Assembly: GCA_017979445.1 (NCBI GenBank)
Contig: JADQWC010000205.1
Location: 62,001 to 126,000 of the forward strand
DNA length: 64,000 bases
Direction of reading: 5' to 3'
Source of the DNA: Akebia trifoliata
Taxonomy: Eukaryota > Streptophyta > Magnoliopsida > Ranunculales > Lardizabalaceae
A model generated the notes under the pieces. It saw only the letters and a program-made list of their open reading frames with translations, was not told the origin of the DNA and searched no databases. The position numbers and the translations under genes are program-made. Of the stretch, positions 33,795-43,973 are shown piece after piece. Each line of letters opens with the position of its first letter. Position 1 is the first letter of the stretch.

Positions 33795-36187
33795 CTAGTG
33801 TAGATATGGGGCTTGATAGTGATATCCATTACCAAAGTAGCTGCCATGGTTGGGTGAGAGGTTGTAGTTCGGAGAGCCCAAGAGTGAGGAAGCATGGTTG
33901 TCAGTGGGTCCAGTGTACAAATATGGCCTGTCGTACATGTACGGGGGACACCTATCAGGCCCTCTAGTATAGAAGCTCTTTTCTGGGATGATGTTAGAGA
34001 CACGAGGCGCAAAACCCCCACCATTGGCACGGGGCCTCTTGGGTTGAGGCTTCGCAGCTTCGGCCACTCTCTTCTTGTCAGCCTTGGCCTTCTCAAGCTG
34101 GACTACCCGTTTTTGTATGGGTTCCACCGGGTATAGCTCCTGAAGCTTATGCTCTTCAATGCACTTGATCACAGCTTTAAGGGCAGTCAGCTCTCGCTCA
34201 TTCACCTCATTCTGAAACACGGAAGATGAAAAGATATTAGCAGTTACACTCAAGATTTGTTACTTTCTTGATCAGAGCTCACCCCATTAAGCATAAATCA
34301 CGTGTCAGGAACTCAACCCTCATAAGAGAGGTGGAAAAAAGGCATTTTCTTTGACTAGCAAACCAAACCTTGGTATTTGATTCCCAGATGGGGCACACCA
34401 TTTGGTTGTCCATATCAAATTATCAAAGTATAGTTCACCATTTGGACTGCATCACATGATAGATTTCGGGGTCCAACTCAAAACCAATTGGCAATGAGTG
34501 GAGAGGCCCAAGAGCATAAAGGAGAGAGAGAAGGTAATGCGTGTCTGATATGAGCCTACACTCAACAAGCCCCCGCACGAGTGGGCCAGACTGGGCCAAA
34601 GCATGTGGCAATATGAACTGGGTGATGTGGAGGAGAGAAAGGCCCGCTCTGATACCATGATAAATTTGGGAGTCCAACTCAAAACCAATTGGCAATGAGT
34701 GGAGAGGTCCAAGAGCTTATAAGGAGAGAGACAGCTTATAAGGAGAGAGACAAAGCAATGAGTGTCCGATGTGGGACTAAACTAAACACATCATGCGTAA
34801 ACACGACCTTCTAATTTAATGAGAGATAAACAGTACATAATATAACATTTGACGAGCTATAAAGCACCTGGGCATTAGGAGATGCGTTCCCAGGTTTTAC
34901 TGGTGAAGAAGCTTTCTTTGCCTCCTTCAAGTAAGATTTCAGTAAGGATACAGGTGGGAATTTCTCAGTAAGTTCAAATGCATATACCAGGTTAATAGCA
35001 TCTATTTGCCTTCCACTACTCACAAGTACTTCAATCACACCTAAGAAAACAAAGCAATGGATGAGCAATAGAGAGTTAAAGGAAAAAAAAAAACAAAAAA
35101 TGGAATAATTTTAGCTAATACATGAACACGTTAAAAGTTCTATGTACAGGAAAGACCAACCTGACATTTTATCCGACAACCCAAGTGAACGACACAAATC
35201 AGCTGTTTGACGGCGACGAGAAACTGTGGGTATTAGCTTGGATAGTTCTTCCAGGTCAAAGTCAGAAGCGATTCCAAAAGTGGCCAAAAGCTGTAAGAAT
35301 GCGTGAGCCTCCAAGGAGTTACCACTGCTGGCATCAACATCGAGATTATCTAACTTCGGCTTCCACTCTTCAGCAACAACTTTTGCTTGCTCCCTGATGG
35401 TTTCTGAGATTAAATCGGAAACAGAAACCAATTCGGGATCTGCTAACAACTGGACAAGACACTCCATCAACATGATACAAGTTCGGCGAACTCCCAAGAG
35501 ATTGGAATCCCTCTTTGTGTCCAGCGGTGACATTTCCATGCAGTAGAAATTCTCTAGAGAGTCCAAGACCAGTTGAGCAGGCTCAGTTGCGGCTGTTAAT
35601 GCAAATGGAATCTCCTCCCGAATTGTGGCAAGGTTCTTACGGTTGTCTGAGATGAATTTATGAAGCCCTTTAGAGTCCATTTCTTCACATAATTTGATCA
35701 ACTGGGGACAAGGCGTGATCTCCATATTTCCATATTTTGAATGCTTTTTAACAGCTTCTGAGTCAGGTGGTTTCTCATCCACAATTATGTCAGCTCCCGC
35801 ATGGCACTCACCGTTGAAAAAAGGAATATCCGAAGCCTTCTTGTTCTTCTCAAAAGCATTTCCAACAGCAATGAGAGCAGCATCTCTCTTCTCCTGAAGC
35901 CTCTCTAACAAATCTTCTTCTTTGGCCATAACTTCAGCTTCCCGCTTCTCCAACTTCTCTTGGGCCTCTGATACCTTGGTCTCATACTCCTTTTCCTGGT
36001 TTTCCAAGTTGTCAAATCTTTTCTTCAAGGACCACTCAAGCCCATGAAAGTGTTCCTCAAGTTCTTTCCATTTCATGTTCAGAGTTATGGCACGATGGCT
36101 TTCAAGCTCAGCAAATGCTTGCTGAAGCTGTTGTATCTTAGATGTTGTGTAGTCTATAAGTGTGGCAATTGATTGTGTATCCTCCAT
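33795..36187 (-). CDS. FRL3: FRIGIDA-like protein, FRL3 type, 3 coding exons
   Basis: FRIGIDA family proteins are plant nuclear coiled-coil scaffolds; FRIGIDA itself promotes FLC expression, while the role of FRL3-type members is less clear. Exons (minus strand): 36187-35161, 35040-34868 and 34211-33795; phases join, 538 aa against about 558 in Arabidopsis FRL3. Residues 1-110 form a coiled coil (IQQLQQAFAELESHRAITLN, KWKELEEHFHGLEWSLKKRF). The Frigida domain follows with PQLIKLCEEMDSKGLHKFIS, DNRKNLATIREEIPFAL, RRTCIMLMECLVQLL, GNSLEAHAFLQLLATFGI, RRRQTADLCRSLGLSDKM, GVIEVLVSSGRQIDAINLVY and LLKSYLKEAKKASSP. The tail carries a basic NLS-like KKRVAEAAKPQPKRPR and ends in a Tyr/Pro-rich stretch. 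An ATG at 36187 matches the family start. Intron 2 holds a TRIM. Family and type rest on memory. Confidence 0.92.
34457..34788 (-). mobile_element. Complete TRIM, family B
   Basis: Minus strand: LTR 34788-34658 starts TGTTTAGTTTAGTCCCACAT and ends AAATTTATCA; the primer-binding site TGGTATCAGAGC (34657-34646) follows at once. A roughly 80-bp internal part ends in the purine tract GTGCGGGGGCT, and the second LTR (34567-34457) starts TGTTGAGTGTAGG. The 5' LTR is longer because a GCTTATAAGGAGAGAGACA-type unit is doubled. A CATCA duplication may flank it, shifted by two bases. It has no coding capacity and lies in FRL3 intron 2 in the same sense. Confidence 0.82.
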
Positions 36188-38020
36188 GATAGAGAAGCCC
36201 TAAAAATAAAGAAGTACATCAATTCAAACTGAGCTGAGATGGGATGCTCAAACCAGTTCAGATGCATGAACTTATGAAGGTTATAATACATAACATCATC
36301 ATCAATATCGATGAGGTTTGAGAATGTTGCATGAAAAAAAGAAGAGAAGAAAGAAAGTTTGAGGAAACCCACCCACGCACACTTTCTTTCTCTTCTTCCT
36401 TAACTGATGATGTGTGATTAAATCATTTAAACAAATTATAAAGATGCCCCCATGGAATATATGTATTTAGGGGGCAACTAACATGAACAATAAAAGAAAA
36501 GGATAGAAAGTACTGCTAGCATCAGTCCTTGATGTAAAAGATAAATCCAACAATGAAAACACATTTCTATCCTTCCAGTTTTCGGGAGAACCATAGAATG
36601 ACATTGGTTAGACAGAAATATGTTTTGATCATAGATGGTACAAGAATTTTCAATTACAATCAAAGCAAGTGTAAATTTTAATTGGTGTGAATATCAAGTG
36701 TTGTCTATAAATCACCAATCAATAAAAAGTGTTGTCTATAAATTATTTTGGCATCCATACCAGATGATTTTCATTTTCAAATGAATGGCTAATTTCAAAA
36801 AAAAAATATAAGTGATCAGGGAAGCTGCTTTCAAATTGACCCATTTATGAATGAGGCACTTCCACAATAACAATCTTTAACAGGAAATATCTCCTCTCAC
36901 CATTCCACCCATGCATGACGGCATGGGACAAATGAATAAATTTCAATAGGTGGGTCTACGATTATAAATTTCTGTCTTTAAGAAATCTAACCTCCTTTTT
37001 ATAGTGAGATCCCTAAACTTTCAAAGCACAGCTTTGTTTATTCCAAGTTATGATCTTATTGTTGTCTTGCAATATTTTCTCCTTTCGTTTGATCTGGATA
37101 TGTGAGCCACATAAAACACCAAATGGGTCAATATTATTGGTCTTCCCTTTCAATTATGGAAACTAAATCTTTTAAGGTGATTGAGAACAGGTTCGGGAGT
37201 TTAGTGGATGTAGTGGAGCATGTCTGAGTTGTAGGTAGCAAAGATTTGGTGTGCAAGTGTGCTATTAGGATCCCTAAGAGTCTGTGCAAAACTGGAGATA
37301 TGTTTACAATGTAATTCTTCAGGTACCATTTTTGGCGAAAGAATCAATCTGACTTCGAGGGTGGACAAAGTACTGGTCAATATCATCAAGTAAGCACTGG
37401 TGGATCATGTTATGAAGGTGATGGAGTGAAGAAGAAAGAGAAGGTTGAGGAGCTATATTTGCTTAAAAATTCCAAGAAGAGGAGGTTCAATGATGGATGT
37501 AAGGTTGAGAAGGATCTAGATGACCAGAGGAAGAGCTTACAAAAAAAAAGGTGAACGTATGGCCTGAGTTTAGCTGAAATGAGCTGACAGAATCAAGTCA
37601 TAGGGGTGAATTTAAAATTGATGCAATTTTAGAAAAAAAAATAAATGTTTGTGCAAATATGTGAGCCTTCTTGAGGAGGATTAAGTTTTTAACCAACCTA
37701 ACAACTTCCTCCAAGGTCAACTCTGCATCCTCTTGCTTGAAGGCCTTCACCACCACAACAGTTGTTTTCACCAAGGCCACAAAAATCAACCAAAGGCACG
37801 ACAACAAACAGAAATTTTCTACGAGAAAGAGTAAAGAATAGCAATGAATAAAAAACTTGGATAAAAAGGCATCTAACACCAAAATAATTGATCCCAAATC
37901 CAGTTCTTCAAAGAAATTGAAGGACTTCGGGGTAGATACATGGAGATCAAAAGGAAAAAAAATGCTTGCCAAAATTCATGGCGTTCATCCCTAAAAAGGG
38001 ATAGGCCATTTTAAGGAAGC
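36188..38020. other. FRL3 5' flank or leader intron, left part
   Basis: A TTTTTAG acceptor at 36200 precedes the ATG by 12 bases, which suggests a leader intron. Around 37150-37590 the plus strand shows long, lysine-rich open pieces (for example KKKEKVEELYLLKNSKKRR) with stops between them. They look like decayed coding DNA, perhaps LINE ORF1, but I cannot assign them. Confidence 0.4.
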
Positions 38021-38025
38021 CCTTC

Positions 38026-38703
38026 TGATAGGGACATAAAATCTTAAAGAGTAGATTTTAGTTTTTATTTAAATTTCTATTTTAAGGCTTTATTTTAATG
38101 TTTTTTGGGCTTATTTTGATATTTTGTTGGCCCATGGTCTTAGTATAATATTAGGAGTAGTTTAGTAACTTTAGTTTGTTTTTTATTTGAATCTATTAGG
38201 GTTGAAAAATTAGGAGAGAGAAAGATACGAAAATTAGTATTATTTATTTGGAATTTTAGTTTGACTAGGATTCTTGATTTATTTTCTTTATAGAGATTGT
38301 ATTAGGGTTTATTTTTATTAATGAACAATGAAGATTTTAATGAATAAAGAATACGTTTCTTTCCTGGAGTGAAGTGAGTTCTCCACCATTCTTGGTGTGA
38401 TTCCAAGGTTTTATCTTTCTACACCATCTCTTTTTTCCTCTAATCTTTATTTTTCTTTTCTATTCTTTTGTTTTTCTTGATTCTTGAAACCTATAACCCC
38501 AATTTATTTTACCAATAATCCTTTAACCCTTATTATTATCCTACTGAAATTGTTGTAATTGCGGGAAAACAAATTACTTTTGGGTTTACCTATCCTAACC
38601 CAAATCATAAACCCAATCTCAAATCCTTAATCCTTACCCAAAATCCTAAATTAAATTTCCTAGAACCCTTTACTTTATGTTATCCCCTCATCGTCCTGCA
38701 TCA
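38026..38703 (+). mobile_element. Solo LTR (678 bp) with perfect TSD
   Basis: The element starts TGATAGGGACATAAAATC and ends CATCGTCCTGCATCA. Both ends are flanked by CCTTC (38021-38025 and 38704-38708), a perfect 5-bp target duplication. Inside, AATGAATAAAGAATACG near 38340 resembles a polyadenylation region, followed by TTCTCCACC. The 'CGTCCTGCATCA' ending is common in plant gypsy LTRs just before the primer-binding site, but here no internal sequence follows. The strand follows the polyadenylation-like signal. Confidence 0.8.
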
Positions 38704-39710
38704 CCTTCCCTAAGGGGAGCTTCGATGAGTAGGAATCAAATGCCTTCTAAAACACTGTTAAATTTAACGATATTTAATTTACATATTTGACGTGACTACC
38801 TGTTATTGGTGAGTTTTATTTTATCAAATAGGCAATGACGGCATATGTAAAACAAATTGATAAGAACTTTGATACCACTATGGTTTGGGATCTGATAATG
38901 ACATTAAAATTGTTAGTTGGAACAAAACTTTGATAATGACGATTAACTTACTCATTTCACATCTATTTTACTTATTTATGATTCTCTATTTAGGTTATTT
39001 TAACAACTTTTGACCATAAACTTGGTCAATTCGGAGCTCATAGATCATCAAGTTTGAGCAATGTTTCATGGTTTGACATGCTGATTTAAACCTCATAGGG
39101 AATGATAAAAACTAACTACTTTAAATGTTTAACCATATTAACATTATAAATACCACTCAAATCCTTTTCTTCTAATCCATACAAGCACTAGTTAAACTTG
39201 TAAAGTTAAAACCATATCAGCAAAGTAATCAATTTATCTAAAATGTACTTATATAGAAGTCAAAATTATGAATATCCTTTGTTTTAACAAATGATTGACT
39301 TCACTAAAAAAAAAAAAAAGACCAAGTTTATGCTCAAAAGTTGAGAACAGGTAAAAATACAGTTTTCTGAATTATATAGTGCAAACTTGGTACATTAGAG
39401 ATGAAAAAATAAAGCAGAAAAAGTTGTGAATTTAAGTCAAAACCTATAAAACTAACAGTCATTACGTTGTATATCACAAGATATGCAAAAAAGAGAGGAA
39501 GGAAATCTGAATAGATAGTGTTTCAATGATTTACAATCTGAGAGATTTGAAGTTTAAGTTGTCCCCAGCACAATCTAAGATCTACTCTTGAAAATGTTGC
39601 CCCCATCATATAACAAAAATTCCCACTATACCCACAAACCCTAGCAACTTAAATCTTCAAAAATCCATCTCCCTCCCCGCCCCCCTACCCACTATACCCA
39701 AAAAAGAAAA
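38704..39710. other. Probable FRL3 leader intron, nothing recognised
   Basis: AT-rich DNA with no exon, no hairpin of the families above and no coding match. Confidence 0.4.
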
Positions 39711-39753
39711 AACCAGCTACAGGTAATAAAAACCCTATCTTTATTTTAAAATT

Positions 39754-39818
<65 letters not shown>

Positions 39819-40150
39819 ATAACAAATCCAGTGAAATCTGCAAAACCCATCACCCAAAAATGTCAGAATCACCTAGTTATCGATCTTACTGAAATAAAAT
39901 CCCAAATAAACCTAGTTTTGCTCTCAGATCTTAGACAATTGTTCTTCTTTCACACATTTGCTTCTGAAAAAAGACAAAGAGGCCAGCTACAGGTAATGAA
40001 AACCCTATCCTAATTTAAGAAAAGAAAACAAATCCAAATGAAATCTACAAAACCCATCACCCAAAAAAATCCAAAATCACCAAATCAATGATCTTTCTGG
40101 AATAAAAATCCCAAATAAACCCTTTTTTGCTTTCAGATCTAAGAAAACTG
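39711..40150. repeat. Tandem duplication of about 170-270 bp, holding (GA)n
   Basis: CCAGCTACAGGTAATxAAAACCCTATC occurs at 39713 and 39983. Both copies continue with AACAAATCC, GAAATCTxCAAAACCCATCACCC and CCCAAATAAACC, ending near TTTCAGATCTxAGA. Copy 1 has gained a (GA)n run at 39758-39814, about 28 units. It lies just inside the proposed FRL3 leader intron. Confidence 0.75.
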
Positions 40151-40244
40151 TTCAACTTTGTAGTTCAAATTCACCCAAAAATAAATAAATTAAAATACAC
40201 AACCCAAAAGAGGAAAAACCTAAGAGATTAAAAGAAAAACTTAC

Positions 40245-40430
40245 AGTTTTTAAGGAATTTGGTGGTAATGATGGTGGTAGAGAGGGAAGCAGAAGCGATG
40301 GAGTTGAAGAAGAGAGGAAGACTTGTGGGATCGTAAGCGAAAACGACCCGACAACATCATAAAAAGGAGCAAATTTGGTTTCAAGTTTGGGCTTCACACT
40401 TCACTGCAATTTTTCTTCCAGACTCTCACA
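40245..40430 (-). other. Putative FRL3 5' UTR exon
   Basis: On the minus strand a pyrimidine-rich, ATG-poor stretch (CTTCCTCTCTTCTTCAACTC, CTTCCCTCTCTACCACCATC) ends at a strong donor, CT|GTAAGTTTTT, at 40245/40244. Joining it to the acceptor at 36200 would give a leader of usual plant look and a 4.0-kb leader intron (36200-40244). A (CT)n run at 40439-40472 lies directly upstream, as often seen near plant start sites. This is inference; no transcript evidence is available. Confidence 0.4.
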
Positions 40431-40436
40431 AAGGTA

Positions 40437-40438
<2 letters not shown>

Positions 40439-40472
<34 letters not shown>
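40439..40472. repeat. (CT)n microsatellite near proposed start site
   Basis: About 17 CT units, reading GA on the minus (gene) strand just upstream of the proposed FRL3 leader exon. GA-rich runs often mark core promoters in plants. Confidence 0.85.
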
Positions 40473-40474
<2 letters not shown>

Positions 40475-40499
40475 CTCTGACACACACACTATAACAGGG

Positions 40500-42330
40500 A
40501 GTGATTCTTTCTAACATACGCTTGGGAGATAGGATAAGCTTAACCTACGCACTCTGTGGTTCATCTATCTGCCACGTGGCACTTGATGTGATCCACCACC
40601 AACTCGTCTTACGTCTAAATATCCTTTTCTTTTTATAAGGGAAAAGAAAACTGTTGTGTCCAACGACTTTTCGCTGCAATATGAAGTCATCCATATAGAT
40701 ATTGCGCCGGCAAGATGGATTTTATTTTAAGAGGGAACTATTGAAACAATTATGTACTTTGCTAAATTACTAAATTAGTTATTTTTATAATATTTATGAA
40801 AATGGCTATATATCCAATTTGGAAATTTTCATTTTTTTTTTCTTTTTTATTATATACAAGTAAATGGCAAATGTGATTATCGTTGAGGATCATTTTGATA
40901 AAAAAGAATAATTACGAAAATCGAGTTCTAGATAACAAACTTAAATCTAGGGCACATGAATCAGGTGATGAGATCTGAAAGGTGTTAGGCATCGTTTAAA
41001 GCATTTTGAGGTGGTCCAATTAGTTTAAAGCATGATACCATGAATAATGAATAGAGAGATTCTATTGCCACGCCAAGTTTGGCTAACATCACATTAATTC
41101 ATACGTAAATTGGGATTACAACTTGGGCAGGCCAAATCCAAATCTGATGGGTTTAACCCTACCTTGGGTCAAGTTTGGGCATAGGTAACTAGGGTATGGG
41201 CAAAATAATTTTTTATTGAATCACATCAGGTTGGTTTCGGGCATAGATAATTTGGTTTCTTGAACCTGAACTTAATAATCTTATAATTTAAAAATATTTG
41301 CTTCTTTCTCATTCACTATTTATGTTTCAAACTCGAGTCAATTACTATCTCCAATTTTTCTTTACATTTGCTTATAATTTAATGTATATAAACTTTGAAA
41401 TATATTTTTAGGACAATTAATTGTAAATTTTATATTTTTTTTACATATGACTTATCTTTATATAAGCAATTATCATTATGAAATCATCTAGTATTAACGA
41501 GGAACAAGCCAACCCAACTTGGGTTGAGCATTCCATGCCAAGTTCGGGTTGGGTATGGGCATGTGTTGGTGTTTCTCAAGTGTGGGTTGGGCGCGGATTG
41601 ATCTCCATCCCGGCCCAACCTGCCCGAGTTGCAGTTCTAATGTAAATCAAGTTATGGGTGTCAAAAGCCCAAGACTGAAGGCTTTTTGAGGACCAGGCGT
41701 GTCTGATAAAACAGGGTGATTGTAAGTTTGTGCTTGGAGCGAAGGCACAACTTCGAGGTCCAATGCTTGGACCACACATTCTGTGCGTATAAGCCTTGTG
41801 CCCATGCTAGACAACATCGCTTGGAAGTGGTCCCCAAGGTTAATTCTGCTATATTGAATGTTTTTAAGATATTTTGGGATATTTTCATGCCATAATAGGA
41901 GTACCAATAATTTTGTCATTTTCGAAAAAGATGAAGATTCTTTGGAGAAAGTTTGTTTAGGTGGATTTTATAAGTCAATAATGGTTTCAAGTAGCTTGGA
42001 AATAATTCAGATGATACTTAACAAGGGTTCCATGAACATTACTAGTCACTAAAAATTAGATTTCATTGAGGTGACACAAGTTCGATACGAAATGGGGTGT
42101 TTACATAGACATGTTGCTTCTTCTCCTCTAGTTGAAATGTTGTCACTCCAACATTGATGTGATTCTTGTTAAGGACACTTTGACGATGAAGTCAAATAAT
42201 AAATAGAAGAAACAAGTTGTAGAGAGTTGGGAGTATATATTGATCGCTTAGATCCAATCCCCTCTAACATGGGTTGACCTCCTTTAATAGAGTTGATTTC
42301 TCAGTTATGATGGATGGCTATTATGTCTCA
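40500..42330. other. Intergenic, no gene seen
   Basis: This lies between the proposed FRL3 start and the ANK gene's 3' flank. It contains repetitive-looking GGGTTGGGC/CCCAACC-rich text near 41100-41650 that resembles other repeats but has no ends I can define. Confidence 0.4.
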
Positions 42331-42338
42331 ACTTGTAA

Positions 42339-42686
42339 GAGCAACTCCAACACAAATAGGCATATATACCAGGCATTTTATTGTGGAGAGTGATTTTGCC
42401 TATTCAAGCGATCTTCACTCCAATCGTACTAAGATAAAATGACTCTCTACAAATTTAGCTATAGTAAAATATTTCACAACCACCATCATTTTTTATCGTC
42501 ATGAGAGAGAGAGAGAGAGAGAAACTCACTATCTTTTTTTGCCTCTCCCACTTTCACTCTTCAAAATATTCCAGACCAGAGAGCTAGAGCCTGAGTGTGT
42601 TGGAGTGCTTTTAGAGGGTTCTAACTCTGTAAAATAACAGTTGAGAGAAGATATAGAACCCAAGCTCTAATGCATTGGAATTGCTC
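42339..42686. mobile_element. Tourist-like MITE with TAA duplication
   Basis: The ends read GAGCAACTCCAACACA on the left and, inverted, GAGCAATTCCAATGCA on the right. A TAA triplet flanks each end (42336-42338 and 42687-42689), fitting the 3-bp duplication of PIF/Harbinger elements. The inside has a (GA)n run at about 42503-42523 and no coding sequence. Confidence 0.75.
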
Positions 42687-42699
42687 TAACTGTCCTCCC

Positions 42700-43970
42700 A
42701 TCATGCCCGCACCTCCTACCACAACCAATCATCATGCCACATGGCAGCATGGATGGGGAGATAGATACGATAAATTGACATATGTATTGAAATGAACATC
42801 AAATATGAACTACATCACTTATGGGTGTGCATCCAAATCTGAGTAATATGTCTTTGCTTTTTTGGATGTGCATGCAAGTCCAAGCCCATACCTTGCATCA
42901 TGGATGATGCTGCTGATTAAGCCGAGGAGATGGTAGGCAGGGGCAGCTTGGTCCAAGGTGCATACAGTTGTCTATGAAAAAAAAGGACCTTGGCTTGTAA
43001 GGGAAGTTCCGAGTAATGGAAATTATGGATTGAGGATATATTCTGAGGTGTGAAACCCATGGAAAGGAATGGAGTCTGAACCTCACGGTAATGTGGAAGG
43101 GCTTAAGAATCAAATTATGGGGAACACCTAGAAATAATGGGTTAGTGAGGTTGTAATTACTAATGTCGAAAACCCAGTTGTTATACATAACAATTACCGT
43201 CCATGGAATGAAGGTTGCCTTAATCAGCATGATTCTTCTGTGCTATGTGACTGAAACAACCGAAACAAATTAAAAGAGAATCTTATAAGATGAAAAAATC
43301 GGTTATGCTTTATAGAGCTGATGCAACGACGAGCCTATTCATAGTGTAAACGAACAATGCAACCAACCTCTGACTCATACATATATGAATGTTTTTTGAA
43401 CCTTACCTTAATTGCCTAGCTCGATCCATAGATTACTCTGAATTTTGGATTGGTTTCATGATATGGAATTAATTTATGTAAGATGGGATAGTGTAGACTT
43501 GGATGACGTATCTGAGTTCCTAGTGAATTCTCTCCAAAATCAAAACCAAACAGAAAATGGGACTTAGTCTTAATGGTAAAATAAGAGAATTACAACATAA
43601 TGGGTGGTGCACATCTATGAGAAACAAACATTAAAATTGTATGTTATTTCAATATTTACAGACCCAAAATTGATCATCTCAGAGAGAAAGATTCATTAAA
43701 ACTCGTCACAGATGATACAATGCACCGAATCCTGATCCAGAATTGTTTCACATAAATATCCAAACAACCAAGAAAAGCAAAACAATCAATAAGCCCACTC
43801 TCTCCATTTAAAAAAAGAAAGAAAAATGTAAACAATATCAGTATAGCTTACTCAATATCTTCTCCCAAGTTGCAGAACCTTACCCATTTCATGTCCACAT
43901 GACCAATGCACATTTAAACACCTCAAGCTCAAGTTAATAGGCCGAGCCCTAAGTTACTGAAAATGCAGTA
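42700..43970. other. 3' flank of the ANK gene
   Basis: The right part presumably holds the 3' UTR of the ankyrin gene. A 110-codon open frame on the minus strand at 42898-43230 matches no family I recognise and has no gene context. Confidence 0.4.
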
Positions 43971-43973
43971 AGT

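Noticed and set aside
33776..34096. Open frame overlapping FRL3 exon 3 in another frame
   Set aside because: It is a shadow of the real FRL3 exon, which joins in phase with exon 2.
42898..43230. 110-codon open frame, minus strand, beside the ANK gene
   Set aside because: No family match, no splice partners and unremarkable composition; length alone is not enough in AT-rich plant DNA.
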